A DNA stretch of 64,000 bases from Erwinia mallotivora (GCF_000590885.1 NZ_JFHN01000065.1:1-64000); one strand, 5' to 3'. Positions 41,458 through 51,296 are shown, numbered from the stretch's first letter. The notes: generated by a model not told the origin, from the letters alone. Numbers and translations: made by a program.

Positions 41458-42678
41458 TCAGAACTCCTTCTCTGCAAGCTGACGAAAATGTTGCGCTGCC
41501 GCCTGAGCAAACTCAGGGGCATTGATGTGGTAAGGCAGACGGATAATTTTACGCCGTGCGCTCGGTTGTAGCTGTGCTTCCAGGGTGGCGATAAAAGCCT
41601 GATTAGCCTCTGGTGACCAGAATGGTTGTCCGGGAGCATCCAGCGCAGAGAAGCCGCCTTCGGGGATAAGAAACACGATATTTCCTTCACAACGATTCAG
41701 CTTAGCGGCAATCCACTCTGCCATCTGCACATTCTCTTCCGGCGTGGTGCGCATCAGCGTTACCTGAGGATTATGCTGATAAAACACTCTTCCGGCATAT
41801 TTCTGCGGCACGCTGGCAGGATCGGCAAAATTAACCATATCGAGAGCGCCACAGGACAAAACAGCGGGGATTCTGTTTTTCTCCATCGCATCAAAACGGG
41901 TTTCATCACAGGCCAGCACACCACCAAAAAGCAAATCGCACACTTCTGTGGTGGTGAGATCCAGTAAGCCATTCAGCATCCTGCTCGCCACCAGCTTCTC
42001 CATCGCTCTGCCCCCGCTGCCGGTAGCATGAAACACCACACAATCGTAATGCCTGCTCAGTCTCTCACTGACCATCTGGATGCAGGGCGTGGTAACACCA
42101 AACATCGTCAGCCCCAGAGCCGGTTTCTCCTCAATATCGCTCTCCACTGCAAACAGCACCGCGCCGGCAATCTGATGAGCTGCATTGGCCAGTACCTGGC
42201 GAGAGATGCGGTTCAGGCCGGAAACATCGGTTACCGAATAGAGCATATTGATATCACTGGCCCCGACATAAGCCGCAACATCCCCGGAAGCCATGGTTGA
42301 AACCATGACTTTAGGCACACCGATGGGCAACGCCTGCATGGCAGGTGTAATCAGCGCGGTGCCACAGGAACCACCCAGCCCAATGACCCCAATCAGGTCC
42401 GGGCGGCGACTGAGAAAAATCTTAAATGCCAGGGCCATTGCCTCAATAGCTTTACCCCGCTCTTCAGAGAACACCGCATCGCGCCCCTGAGGGTGAAAAT
42501 CAGCAATCATTTCGGGGGGGAAATCTGCCCGGGAAGGCGGGCTAACTAATTGAGTTGACAGGTCAACCGTTAAAACTTCAGCGCCTGTTCTGGCGATGCA
42601 TTCGCTGAGGTAAAACAGTTCTTTTCCTTTAGTATTCGCGGTCGCAACAGCATAAATATAGCCGGTATCTGTGTTCAT
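41458..42678 (-). CDS. Tm-1-like ATP-binding protein (UPF0261)
   Basis: A 406-residue UPF0261 protein related to the N-terminal part of tomato Tm-1, a tobamovirus replication inhibitor. Motifs include [17 protein letters not shown] at the start, [32 protein letters not shown] (glycine-rich nucleotide-binding region), [12 protein letters not shown], and [19 protein letters not shown] near the end. No enzymatic function is assigned with confidence. It is the first gene of a two-gene operon with the PEP-hydrolase-like gene, and is divergent from the TetR regulator. Confidence 0.8.
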   Translation of the reverse strand: MNTDTGYIYAVATANTKGKELFYLSECIARTGAEVLTVDLSTQLVSPPSRADFPPEMIADFHPQGRDAVFSEERGKAIEAMALAFKIFLSRRPDLIGVIGLGGSCGTALITPAMQALPIGVPKVMVSTMASGDVAAYVGASDINMLYSVTDVSGLNRISRQVLANAAHQIAGAVLFAVESDIEEKPALGLTMFGVTTPCIQMVSERLSRHYDCVVFHATGSGGRAMEKLVASRMLNGLLDLTTTEVCDLLFGGVLACDETRFDAMEKNRIPAVLSCGALDMVNFADPASVPQKYAGRVFYQHNPQVTLMRTTPEENVQMAEWIAAKLNRCEGNIVFLIPEGGFSALDAPGQPFWSPEANQAFIATLEAQLQPSARRKIIRLPYHINAPEFAQAAAQHFRQLAEKEF

Positions 42679-42956
42679 AGTCGTAACAACACCCTGTTAT
42701 CAGACGTAATAAAGACTTGATTAAAATACAATAAAGATGCAAATAACGTCAGGGCAGTTTACAACCCTGAGTTATGAGATAACAGTATCACCTCCATCAA
42801 TGATAAATCAATTGAATGGAATATGCGTCTCACAGGGATGTTAGCTATGCTAATTGATAACTGTTCTGATGGTCCGACAGTTGAGAGCAGATGCTGTCAC
42901 CTGTCTGTATTAATTAATTGATTAACATTAAATTTTACCGTTGAAATGAGGTTATT

Positions 42957-43595
42957 GTGAAGCAAAGGGATCCCGCTGAGGCTATGCCGTTAACCGCCAC
43001 ACGCGCCAAAACACGTCGCTTACTGATTGGAACTGCAATGAAAATGTTCGACAGCGGCGCGTTCCCATCCATCACCGAAGTTGCCACGGAGGCTAAGCTC
43101 TCCCGTGCAACCGCCTATCGCTATTTTCCTACTCAGAGCGCACTGGTTTCTGCCATTGTGACTGAAACACTCAGTCCGATTAAAAGCTGGCGTCCTACCT
43201 GTAAGGAAGCATCAGAGCGCATCGACGAACTGCTGAGTTTCGCCTTTCCGCGAATGCTGGAGCATGAAGGAACACTGCGGGCAGCACTGCATCTTTCACT
43301 GACACAGTGGGCACAGTCACGCTCCTCAGGCCACAACGAAAAAGAACGTCTGGTAAGAGGTAACAGGAAAGCGTTACTGCAACACGTCGTTGAGCCACTG
43401 AAAAGTGAGCTGCCACCGGAAATGATGGAACGGGTGATTAAGTCGCTGTCACTGGTGTATGGCTCTGAGATTTTCCTGGTGATGAAGGATATCTGGGGAT
43501 CGGATAATGAGCAGTTGCAGGACATCGGCAAATGGATAGCCAAAGCGATTGTCCGCCAGGCCAGAGAAGACTGCCGGGAAATGGCAGCCAGTTGA
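42957..43595 (+). CDS. TetR/AcrR-family regulator
   Basis: A 212-residue repressor-type protein. The N-terminal HTH (SITEVATEAKLSRATAYRYFPTQSAL; key YRYF turn) lies near residues 38-63, and the C-terminal ligand domain is unclassified. The start is a GTG with a GAGG site 6 bases upstream. It is divergent from the PEP-hydrolase-like operon, 278 bp apart, and is therefore its likely local regulator. A strong AT-rich region between them should hold the operator, but I could not define it. Confidence 0.8.
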   Translation: MKQRDPAEAMPLTATRAKTRRLLIGTAMKMFDSGAFPSITEVATEAKLSRATAYRYFPTQSALVSAIVTETLSPIKSWRPTCKEASERIDELLSFAFPRMLEHEGTLRAALHLSLTQWAQSRSSGHNEKERLVRGNRKALLQHVVEPLKSELPPEMMERVIKSLSLVYGSEIFLVMKDIWGSDNEQLQDIGKWIAKAIVRQAREDCREMAAS

Positions 43596-43633
43596 ACAGA
43601 TGCGGGGGACGCGGTTAAGGTCCCCCGGCAACA

Positions 43634-45775
43634 CTACTTAATCATATAGCCAAACAGCCGCTTCACGCCTTCAGCATCCGCCTCCGCGTAAACCCCCTGC
43701 AATTCCGGCGAGAAACCTGGCAGCAGGTTAAGCCCCTCCTCCAGCGCGAGAAAATAGCGTTGGACGGCTCCGCCCCAGACTTCTCCCGGCACCACACAGA
43801 GCACGCCCGGAGGATAAGGCAGCGCGCCTTCGGCAGCAATCCGCCCCTGCGCTTTGGCAATTGGCACCAGTTCAACGTTGCCACGGATAAACTCCATATT
43901 GGCATCCTGCGGGTTCATCACCACTTCAGGCAGGCTCTGCTGACGGAACATCGCTTTTTGCAGATCCTTCACGCCATAGCTGACATAGAGCTGATGCATT
44001 TCCAGACAGAGACGGCGTAAGGTATAACCCGCGTAGCGTGCGGCGTTCTTACGGTAAATGGTGGGCAGTACATCGCTCAGCAACGCATCCTCCTGCAAAT
44101 GTTGCTCAAACTGCGCCAGCTTCGCCACCAGATAAGCCATTTTCTCGCTGCTTTCTGCCGGGGTCAGCAGAAACAGAATCGAGTTCAGATCGCACTTTTC
44201 TGGCACCACACCATTCTCACGCAGATAGTTGGCGAGAATGGTTGCCGGTACGCCAAAATCAGCATACTGCCCGCTGGCAGCGTCAATGCCGGGCGTGGTC
44301 AGCAGCAGTTTGCAGGGATCAACCAGATACTGGTCTTGCTGGTAACCTGCAAAACCATGCCAGGCCGCATCCGGCTCAAAGCTAAAGTAACGCGGATCGG
44401 TAGCGATCACTTCGGTCGGCGTCTCCAGCCAACTTTTGCCATCAACCTGGTCGGGAATAAACGGCTTGATCATCGAGCACTTTTCGAGGATCGCCTTACG
44501 TGTGGCAATGCCTAAGGTGACACATTCGTGCCATAAACGGCGTCCGGCCTCGCCCTGATGCATCCGGGCATTGACGTCCAGCGCCGCGAACAGCGGATAA
44601 AACGGGCTGGTTGACGCATGTAGCATAAAGGCATTATTCAGGCGTTTATGGCTACAAAAACGCTGCTGCCCCCGGATATGGTTATCTTTTTTGTGGATCT
44701 GCGAGGTCTGGGAAAAACCCGCCTGCTGCTTATGTACCGACTGGGTAACAAAAATACCGGGATCGTTTTCATTCAGCTCCAGCAGTAGAGGAGAGCAGGC
44801 CTGCATCACCGGAATAAACTGCTCATACCCCACCCACGCGGAGTCAAACAGAATGTAGTCACACAGATGGCCGATGCTGTCCAGCACCTTACGGGCGTTA
44901 TAAACCGTGCCGTCATAGGTTCCCAGTTGGATAACCGCCAGCCGGAATGGGCGCGCATCTGCGGCACGTTCCGGTGCCGCCTTTTTGATCAGCTGGCGCA
45001 CATACTCTTCATCAAAACAGTGCGCATCAATGCCGCCAATAAAGCCAAACGGATTACGTGCTGTTTCCAGATAAACCGGCGTTGCGCCAGCCTGAATCAG
45101 CGCGCCGTGATGGTTAGACTTATGATTGTTACGGTCAAACAGCACCAGATCGCCACGCGTCAGCAACGCGTTGGTCACCACCTTATTGGCACTGGAGGTG
45201 CCGTTCAGCACAAAATAGGTTTTGTCAGCATTAAACACCTTTGCCGCAAATTTCTGCGCGTGCTTGGCTGAACCTTCGTGAATGAGCAAATCACCCAGTT
45301 TGACATCGGCATTACACATATCGGCGCGGAAAATATTCTCACCGAAGAAATCATAAAACTGACGTCCGGCCGGATGTTTTTTAAAGAAAGCCCCGCCCTG
45401 ATGCCCTGGACAGGCAAAGGTACTGTTATCCATCGCCACATATTTGGTCAGCGTATTAAAGAACGGTGGCAACAGGCCCGCCTGATAAGCGGAAGCTGCC
45501 GCTTCAAGACGGATGGCATCATCTGCTGCGCCGGTCAGCAGCCCGGTCACCTCAGGCAGATCTTTCGCCTGGTTCGGTGAATCAACGGAGATAAACACCG
45601 GCAGATTAAAACCGGTATGTCGCAGCAGCGACAGCATTCCGCTGCGCGAATCCGCCACGGAGACGCCCACCGCCGCCACATCAGTAAAATCAGTTTTTTC
45701 CAGCGTAACGACCTCACGGCCAGTCTGGAGGTGGAAAGCCACGGTGGTGCTGGCTGCAATTTTTAAAGGTGTCAT
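43634..45775 (-). CDS. speC: Biosynthetic ornithine decarboxylase
   Basis: SpeC decarboxylates ornithine to putrescine, the direct polyamine route beside speA/speB. It is a fold-type I PLP enzyme of 713 residues (E. coli 711) with an N-terminal wing domain, ACPGHQGGAFFKKHPAGRQFYDFFGEN region motifs (key CPGHQGGAF), NGTSSANK, FDSAWVGYEQFIP and the PLP lysine in TQSVHKQQAGFSQ. In E. coli it borders nupG; here it borders a TetR gene. It lies between the core region and the tRNA-Phe island. Confidence 0.97.
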   Translation of the reverse strand: MTPLKIAASTTVAFHLQTGREVVTLEKTDFTDVAAVGVSVADSRSGMLSLLRHTGFNLPVFISVDSPNQAKDLPEVTGLLTGAADDAIRLEAAASAYQAGLLPPFFNTLTKYVAMDNSTFACPGHQGGAFFKKHPAGRQFYDFFGENIFRADMCNADVKLGDLLIHEGSAKHAQKFAAKVFNADKTYFVLNGTSSANKVVTNALLTRGDLVLFDRNNHKSNHHGALIQAGATPVYLETARNPFGFIGGIDAHCFDEEYVRQLIKKAAPERAADARPFRLAVIQLGTYDGTVYNARKVLDSIGHLCDYILFDSAWVGYEQFIPVMQACSPLLLELNENDPGIFVTQSVHKQQAGFSQTSQIHKKDNHIRGQQRFCSHKRLNNAFMLHASTSPFYPLFAALDVNARMHQGEAGRRLWHECVTLGIATRKAILEKCSMIKPFIPDQVDGKSWLETPTEVIATDPRYFSFEPDAAWHGFAGYQQDQYLVDPCKLLLTTPGIDAASGQYADFGVPATILANYLRENGVVPEKCDLNSILFLLTPAESSEKMAYLVAKLAQFEQHLQEDALLSDVLPTIYRKNAARYAGYTLRRLCLEMHQLYVSYGVKDLQKAMFRQQSLPEVVMNPQDANMEFIRGNVELVPIAKAQGRIAAEGALPYPPGVLCVVPGEVWGGAVQRYFLALEEGLNLLPGFSPELQGVYAEADAEGVKRLFGYMIK

Positions 45776-46427
45776 AACACAAATCCTCAGGCGTCAAGGA
45801 TGAGTGGGTGCCAGAGGCACAGCAATAGGCAAAGGCATTGACCCTCGCCCGGCGAAAGGTGTCAGGGTGGCTCAGGGTTTGTAAGGTTCAGCCCGCACCA
45901 ATAGACATCAGTAAAATCAGATTACCCTGCTTTTACTCATAGCCATAAGTCAGGCCAGTGAACGGCTCACCGCATGGTGAGAGATTTTTTCAACAAAAGG
46001 CCACAATTGCATCGGCAACTTTGCAACCTGATGTGACGGTGATGGCGGCTGTGTGACAGCAGTGTGACTTGCATGGCAGCAACCCCGGATTGCAGTAAAG
46101 ACGGCGGGCGTCAGAAAGTGCGCAATAATGGCACTTTTCCGGGGCAGGTTCAAGACGGACAGGAAATCAGCCGGGTTGAAAGCTGAATGATAATCAGTTG
46201 ATTTATATGACGATAAAAGTGCCTTTCAGCTGATTATGATTATCTTTTCGCGGAAAGATACAAATCGGTAGCAATTTGACGCCAGTAAACCCGATAAGCG
46301 GGTGAAATAACCACCAGCGCCGATAACGAACCCGTTTGAAAATGAGAGGAAGGTGTAACTGGATTGCCTGTTTTAGCACCTGTTGATGGAAAAGAATGCA
46401 ATCGCACCTGTTTTTGCAATAAAGCCG
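45776..46427. other. Intergenic region between speC and tRNA-Phe
   Basis: About 650 bases with no supported gene. It must contain the speC promoter and leader. Short reading frames on the minus strand here have no recognisable features. Confidence 0.6.
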
Positions 46428-46456
46428 TTGACGCCTTTCAGACACCAGGGTTTAAT
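46428..46456 (+). promoter_or_regulatory. tRNA-Phe promoter
   Basis: TTGACG (-35) and TTTAAT (-10) are spaced 17 bp, followed by a GC-rich discriminator GCGCTCC typical of stringently controlled stable-RNA promoters. Confidence 0.75.
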
Positions 46457-46466
46457 GCGCTCCGTT

Positions 46467-46542
46467 GCCCGGATAGCTCAGTCGGTAGAGCAGGGGATTG
46501 AAAATCCCCGTGTCCTTGGTTCGATTCCGAGTCCGGGCACCA
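46467..46542 (+). tRNA. pheV: tRNA-Phe (GAA)
   Basis: A 76-nt cloverleaf with an encoded CCA end. Acceptor arms GCCCGGA / TCCGGGC pair fully, the anticodon loop is TTGAAAA with GAA, and the T arm contains TTCGATT. It is the classic integration site for P4-type islands, and integrase remnants follow at once. Confidence 0.98.
46517..46542 (+). other. Probable attL at the 3' end of tRNA-Phe
   Basis: The tRNA 3' end (GATTCCGAGTCCGGGCACCA) is where P4-type integrases recombine. A decayed integrase lies directly downstream. The matching attR was not found in the window and should lie beyond 64 kb. Confidence 0.6.
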
Positions 46543-46598
46543 CTATTTAGTTTCATGATGTCCCTGTAGGTCATGAAACGTTAGAAATCAGCAAGTTA

Positions 46599-46636
46599 AA
46601 AACCTGATGGTACTGAAAATTTCCATCAGGTTTTTT
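46599..46636 (+). terminator. tRNA-Phe terminator
   Basis: AAACCTGATGG / CCATCAGGTTT form an 11-bp or longer stem with a 12-nt loop followed by a T run, 57 bp past the tRNA. A second stem GTTTCATGA / TCATGAAAC lies between them. Confidence 0.8.
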
Positions 46637-46702
46637 GACACCCAGAGTTTTTGGGGGCTTAATTGGGCGCCTGTTGGTTCGATAAACTCTGGAGCCCCCG
46701 CT

Positions 46703-47960
46703 ATTCCACTCACCGATACCGCCATCCACAACGCAAAACCGCTCGATAAACCTTACAAACTCAGCGACGCGCAGGGTTTGTACCTGCTGATTAAACCCAA
46801 TGGCTCTAAGCTCCGGCAACTCAAGTACCGCTTTGGCGGCAGGGAGAAGAAGCTGGCGTTTGGCGCTTACCCGACCGTTACGTTGGCGAATGCGCGTAAG
46901 CGACGTGAAGAAGCCCGCTCGGTACTCAGCGCGGGTGATGAGCCGGGGGTGAAAAAGCAGCAGGAGAAACAGGCGAAGAAAAGTGGCAATACCTGCCCGT
47001 AAGTGGCTGGCAGGAAATATCCGCTGGACGGAGCATCACGCGGCGAAGATCCTGCGCTAACTGGAACTACACGTATTTCCGCTGATTGGCAAAATCCCCG
47101 TTGCCAACCTGAAAACCGCCGATCTGCTTATCCCGCTGCGTGTGGCGGAAAGAAAAGGCAATCTGGAGACTGCTGCACGCATTCAGCAGCGCACCACGGC
47201 GATCATGCGCTATGCAGTGCAGGAGGGACTTATTGCCAGCAACCCTGCCAACAATCTGGCCGGAGCCATTGCGCCGCCGCCAAAAAACCACGACCCAGCC
47301 CTGCCGCTGGAGAAGCTGCCGGAGTTGCTGGAGCATCTGGAGGGCTATTCCGGCAGGCTGTTAACCCGTCTGGCGGTACAGCTTAACCTGCTGATCTTTA
47401 TCCGCTCCAGCGAGCTGCGCTTTGCCCGCTGGACGGAGATCGATCTGGATGGCGCAATGTGGACTATCCCCGCCCAGCGTAAGCCGATCCCCGGCGTGCG
47501 TTATTCAGAGTGTGGCGCAAAGATGAAAACGCCGCATCTGGTGCCGCTGTCAAAACAGGCAGTCACGGTGCTAAAACAGTTGAAGCTGCTGTCCGGCAAC
47601 GTTGAATTGCTGTTTCCCGGTGACCACGATCCGCGTAAGCCGATGAGTGAGAACACCATCAACAAGGCGCTACGGGTGATGGGCTATGACACAAAAGTGG
47701 ATATCTGCGGCCACGGCTTTCGCACCATGGCCTGTAGCGCGCTGATTGAGTCCGGGCGTTGGTCAAAAGATGCCGTGGAACGGCAGATGAGCCATCAGGA
47801 GCGTAACAACGTGCGTGCCGCGTATATCCACAAGGCGGAATACCTCGACGAGCGCACGCAGATGATGCAGTGGTGGTCGGACTATCTCGACGCCTGTCGG
47901 CAGAAATTTATCCCGCCGTATCGGTATGACAGGCAGGTTCAGGCCGTCTGCGCCAGTTAA
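46703..47960 (+). pseudogene. Decayed P4-family integrase
   Basis: A tyrosine recombinase of the P4/DUF4102 type that integrated at tRNA-Phe. The start codon position reads ATT in front of PLTDTAIHNAKPLDKPYKLSD. The N-terminal DUF4102 domain is intact to about 46985, then a deletion/frameshift near 46993 moves to another frame (ARKWLAGNIRW). An in-frame TAA at 47058 interrupts ILR-LELHVFPLIGK. The remainder, VANLKTADLL to the catalytic domain (HGFRTMACSALIESG, MSHQERNNVRAAYIHKAEYL with the Tyr) is intact to 47960. With three lesions it is inactive. Confidence 0.9.
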
Positions 47961-48176
47961 CGAGTAACGCCGGAAAGCAGATCTCAGCGGATCTGCTTTT
48001 TTATTTGAGCCAGCACCAAAATCCATTTCGCTGCGCCAGCTCCCCTCTGGTTAAACGTCGATCTGCACCAGTTACAGCCTTTTCAGCCCTTTGGCCTTTT
48101 CCGGGCTGGCGCTGTTACCCTTAGCGCCCCTTACCCTTCAGCCTTTTGCTTTTCATGATTGCACCAGAACAGGAAA

Positions 48177-49056
48177 TTATTCCTCCTCCCGTCGCCCGTA
48201 AACCTGCTTCAACCAGCGCCCACGCCCGTCACCGTGGCCTAAATCCATCGCGGTCAGCGCCAGCGCTTCCTTATCGCTGAATCCCTATGCCAGATAGCGG
48301 CGGATATCGTCCTGCGCCCAGGCGTAACGCAGTGAATGCGGGGTGTAAGCCCCCGTCAGACCGGCCTTTGCAATCTCCCCCGCCAGTAGTTCATCGCTTT
48401 CTGGAGGTTAGGTTGATCGATCAGTCTACCGTCACGTTGCTCTGCGACAGATAAGGCATTATCCAGCGCTTTTTTAACTGCGCCAGCATCTTGTATTTCG
48501 GTCTCGCGCGAGCGCTTACCTTTGGTGCCGAACACCACTTTCAGCCGGGTTTCGCCGCGCTCCAGCGCCTGCTTCCATGTTTTCAGTGACTGACAGCACT
48601 GCACCGCCTCCTGAGAGCCCAGCCCCATCAGCCTTGCCAGTTCCAGCGTTGCCGCCAGCCCGGCGTCTTTCTCGCGGGCGGCTTGCAGCACCTGCTGGAA
48701 GTATTCCGGCGTGATGGCCCGGTTGGTGCCGTTACGGGATGCGCCAGCGAGCCCTAACGATTTATTAGTCAGCCGTCCATGTTCCGCCACCTGCTTACGC
48801 CCGGCCTGTTGCAGCACACCGCGCAGCGCGGCCATTTCATTTTGCAGCGTCCGTTACCGATCTCCTGCGCCAGCCGCGCCTGAATATAGCATTCGATATG
48901 GCGAACCTTGATCTGCTCCACCCGCTGGATCTGGATATTCAGCGCGCGTAAATGCCGGCTGAACCGCTGCGCAATATGAATGCGGTCATCCACCGTTTTA
49001 AAACTGCCGCCCTCTTTCTTCGCCAGCGCCTTCATTTCACCGCTTAATTTGCCCAT
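48177..49056 (-). pseudogene. Decayed second tyrosine recombinase
   Basis: A phage-integrase-family gene on the opposite strand, unrelated to the P4 type. The N-terminus MGKLSGEMKALAKKEGGSF is at 49056; a frameshift near 48838 moves to the frame running to 48356, a second one near 48365 moves to EIAKAGLTGAYTPHSLRYAWAQ, and TAG at 48285 interrupts before GFSDKEALALTAMDLGHGDGRG. The catalytic HSLRY, LGHGDGRG and final Tyr (WLKQVYG) remain recognisable. Intact relatives of this integrase type occur in enterobacterial islands; this one cannot make a full protein. Confidence 0.8.
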
Positions 49057-49352
49057 AGCTCCCCCTTGCAGCTTGATAAAAAGCACAATCTGGCCCCGGC
49101 GTATGCTTTGTGGCTGCGCCAGAACGATACCTTCACGCCGGGGTAACAGGCTGTTGAGGTATAGGGAGTTTCAGACTGTACGCGGTACAGGCTGCCTGCG
49201 TGAGCAGGAAATTCTCCGGGGCGTTATGCCCCCCTCGGTATCGATCTTTTTCTCCTTTTCTGAACCGACAGCAGCCTGAAAGCAGCGTGTCAGTGTGGGG
49301 GATTGAGGGCGCAGGCCAGACTTTCCGTGGCTTGCGTCGGCGTGGTGGAACG

Positions 49353-49390
49353 GCGTCACTTGCGCCCGTAATACGGCACTCAAGTGACGC
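49353..49390. repeat. Long inverted repeat in the island remnant
   Basis: GCGTCACTTG and CAAGTGACGC are perfect 10-bp arms with an 18-nt spacer, extendable by one G-C pair. It is not followed by a T run, so a protein-binding or replication site is as likely as a terminator. Confidence 0.6.
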
Positions 49391-49929
49391 CCGGTAAGGT
49401 GTCGTGCCCTGAAAGAGCACATTCTGGTGCAGGTTTACGGTCACGTGGCAGCAAAGCCTTGCGGCAATGCAGGCCTCAGCCCGTAACGTAAAAGGCGCTG
49501 ATGTGGCAGCAGGTGCAGGATTTACCGGAAAGTTTCCGGCGCGGTGCAGCATTGACCAAAGACCTGGCGCAGGTAAAAGGCGCTGAAATTCAGCAGGTGT
49601 AAGCGAGCCGTTAAATCGGGTGATTTCCGGTTGGGTGGAATGACAGCCGATGAACTGGCGCAGTGAAGGAATGTATCTGAGCCTCCGCCGCGATGTTCTG
49701 TGACCCGGTGTTTACAGAGGTCTGCACCGGTAAAGGGATCAACCGTCCTGACGGAACTGCTTCTTTCAGGTTGCGAAGCAAAGGGCGCTGTCGACGACAG
49801 CATAGAGCAGGGGGAAGATTACACCCGGTTTTCGCGGATGAAAAGGGGAAACCTTTTTTCCGGAAATTGAGTTGTTTGTGGATTTTTTCGCGATTTTATG
49901 AATGGCAGTCTGCCGCGCTTCGCTTGTCT

Positions 49930-49973
49930 TCTCCCGATCTTCCGCCAGCATAAGCTGACAGAAGATCGGGAGA
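49930..49973. terminator. Hairpin near the Ner-like gene
   Basis: TCTCCCGATCTT / AAGATCGGGAGA form a perfect 12-bp stem with a 20-nt loop, followed on the plus strand by GTCTGTTTT. It directly borders the stop of the minus-strand Ner-like gene. Confidence 0.45.
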
Positions 49974-49980
49974 GTCTGTT

Positions 49981-50196
49981 TTAACGTGGTCTGAGATAAC
50001 GGGAAGGCCAGATTTGCTCTGGCGCAATACCCAACGCTTCGGCGATCAGCCTCTCACCTTTGGGCCAGTGCCTGATCAGCGCATTTGCCAGCGTGGAGGA
50101 TGCCAGCCCTGAGCTGCGGGAAACCGCAGACAGCGACGTTCCGCGCTTTTTCAGCGCTGCAATTATGTCGGCAGAATGCCAGTCCGGTTGCATCAT
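49981..50196 (-). CDS. Ner/SfsB-like small DNA-binding regulator
   Basis: A 71-residue winged or lambda-type HTH protein resembling phage Mu Ner and E. coli SfsB/Nlp. WHSADIIAALKKRGTSLSAVSRSSGL forms the HTH (key segments IIAALKKRGTS, LSAVSRSSGL), followed by LIAEALGIAPEQIWPSRY, the family end. Its start overlaps the stop of the upstream 153-residue gene, so they are translated together. Such genes are common in P4-type islands as local regulators. Confidence 0.7.
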   Translation of the reverse strand: MMQPDWHSADIIAALKKRGTSLSAVSRSSGLASSTLANALIRHWPKGERLIAEALGIAPEQIWPSRYLRPR

Positions 50197-50654
50197 GCCG
50201 CCACCCCGTCAATAAACTTCACACCGTCGGCGGTGCGTAGCCAACGCGGGGCTTTCATTTCCGCCGCAAAGTAGTTGATCAGGTCATACAGCAGCCAGCT
50301 AAGGAATTTCTCCGTTTCTGAGGAAAACCCCTGCCCCGCCAGCGTCTGCGTCAGGGCAAGGCAATAACTACAAAGCTCGGTGCATTCGGGCCCAAATTGA
50401 GGGGAGTTTGTCGGAAGAGTATCAACGGTCAGGCTTTCAACAAGATGGGGCGGGACGGGGTCTAACAGCGTGGGCTTGAGCAGCGTCAAAGCGGCGTTGA
50501 TCCTGCCGAAAAGCGCCATTTTTAACGCTAGATCTTTACTTTCAATCAGGGTTTCGGCGAAGTTTTCGCAGTGGCTGGCAAGGATAGTGAAGTCCGTGGC
50601 GGCATTGAAGGGAACTGCAAGTAACGGGTGTGTCTGGATTGGGGTAGTAGCCAT
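50193..50654 (-). CDS. Uncharacterised island protein
   Basis: A 153-residue protein that I do not recognise. It is helical and moderately acidic, with no signal peptide or membrane segment, and two cysteine pairs (CTELCSYC). The ATG at 50654 follows GGAGG at 8-nt spacing; the open frame extends 18 codons further without a better site. It is coupled to the Ner-like gene downstream and probably belongs to the satellite's early region. Confidence 0.55.
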   Translation of the reverse strand: MATTPIQTHPLLAVPFNAATDFTILASHCENFAETLIESKDLALKMALFGRINAALTLLKPTLLDPVPPHLVESLTVDTLPTNSPQFGPECTELCSYCLALTQTLAGQGFSSETEKFLSWLLYDLINYFAAEMKAPRWLRTADGVKFIDGVAA

Positions 50655-50710
50655 GATGGCAGCCTCCAGTAAGTGATTGTTTGTTTGAACCACCACCGAA
50701 GAGACCAATC

Positions 50711-50959
50711 TTACGGGTGGTGGAACCGGACGGAGTTGGTCTTACCGGCCTTACTGGACACCGGCGCGTCTTGCGACGCCTCCGCCCGGCCCACCATTGA
50801 GATGCAACCGGATGAACGACATAAAAAAGACGCAAAGCGCGTCATATGTCGCCAGTAAGGAATATCTTCAGGAGACCAATCCCGGCACCTGAATTTGCAG
50901 GTGCTAAGAAAAGATCCCGCGTTTGGTTTTGCCAGACAAGGAATTTTCGGGGGGCCCAT
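50711..50959 (-). CDS. Ash-family / Icd-like satellite protein
   Basis: An 82-residue product whose C-terminal half, SGCISMVGRAEASQDAPVSS, resembles the conserved MVGRA-x-AP-x-x-APxS motif of the Ash/host-division-inhibitor (Icd-like) family of P4-type satellites. No good ribosome site precedes the ATG, and a shorter start (MTRFASFLC) is possible. It supports a P4-like origin of the island. The function is not established beyond the family name. Confidence 0.5.
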   Translation of the reverse strand: MGPPKIPCLAKPNAGSFLSTCKFRCRDWSPEDIPYWRHMTRFASFLCRSSGCISMVGRAEASQDAPVSSKAGKTNSVRFHHP

Positions 50960-51197
50960 TACACTTATCTGAACAATAATGCCGGCAGAAAAACAGTGAC
51001 TGAATTTGCCTCAATACAAAAACACGACCATCTCAATTAATTGTTATTCAAAGCAAAGATTGAATCATCAGATGAAATCGCCTACGATAGCGGAAGCCAT
51101 CCCCCCGGGATCCTTAGCCTCTACACGATAGTCACGCTCGTACGAGGTGTGCGGGGCTCGCCGACAGCTTGTCGGCGTCGAAAGAAAGGAGCCCGGT

Positions 51198-51296
51198 ATG
51201 AAACAGAAAACTGTGCTGGTTCACCAGTATCTGCGTTTCCGTTTTGGTCGCTGGGAGCACGTGTGTCAGCACATGCGCTCTTTGCCGAACTGCTAA
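51198..51296 (+). CDS. Small basic peptide ORF (32 codons)
   Basis: An AAGGAG site lies a few bases before ATG at 51198, and the frame encodes a 32-residue basic peptide rich in Arg, His and Phe (VLVHQYLRFRFGRWEHV). Just upstream CGCCGACA / TGTCGGCG form an 8-bp hairpin with a 3-nt loop. I do not recognise the peptide. It is convergent with the RloC-like gene. It may be a leader peptide or a remnant. The rest of the 50960-51335 gap shows no gene. Confidence 0.4.
   Translation: MKQKTVLVHQYLRFRFGRWEHVCQHMRSLPNC

Larger units (their letters stand above)
49057..49980. other. Remnant region of the island, no supported gene
   Basis: This stretch of about 920 bases shows only short frames without family features. 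It includes imperfect repeats built on GTAAAAGGCGCTGA (near 49488 and 49570), a palindrome at 49353 and a hairpin at 49930. It is probably residual satellite or phage DNA. Confidence 0.6.

Noticed and set aside
46203..46445. 80-codon frame on the minus strand near tRNA-Phe
   Set aside because: It has no recognisable domain or ribosome site and lies in the tRNA promoter side of a non-coding gap.
49353..49390. Rho-independent terminator reading of the 10-bp palindrome
   Set aside because: There is no T run on either side, so I list it only as an inverted repeat.
49522..49951. Short minus-strand frames in the island remnant
   Set aside because: No family motif, no ribosome site, and they overlap each other and the hairpin.
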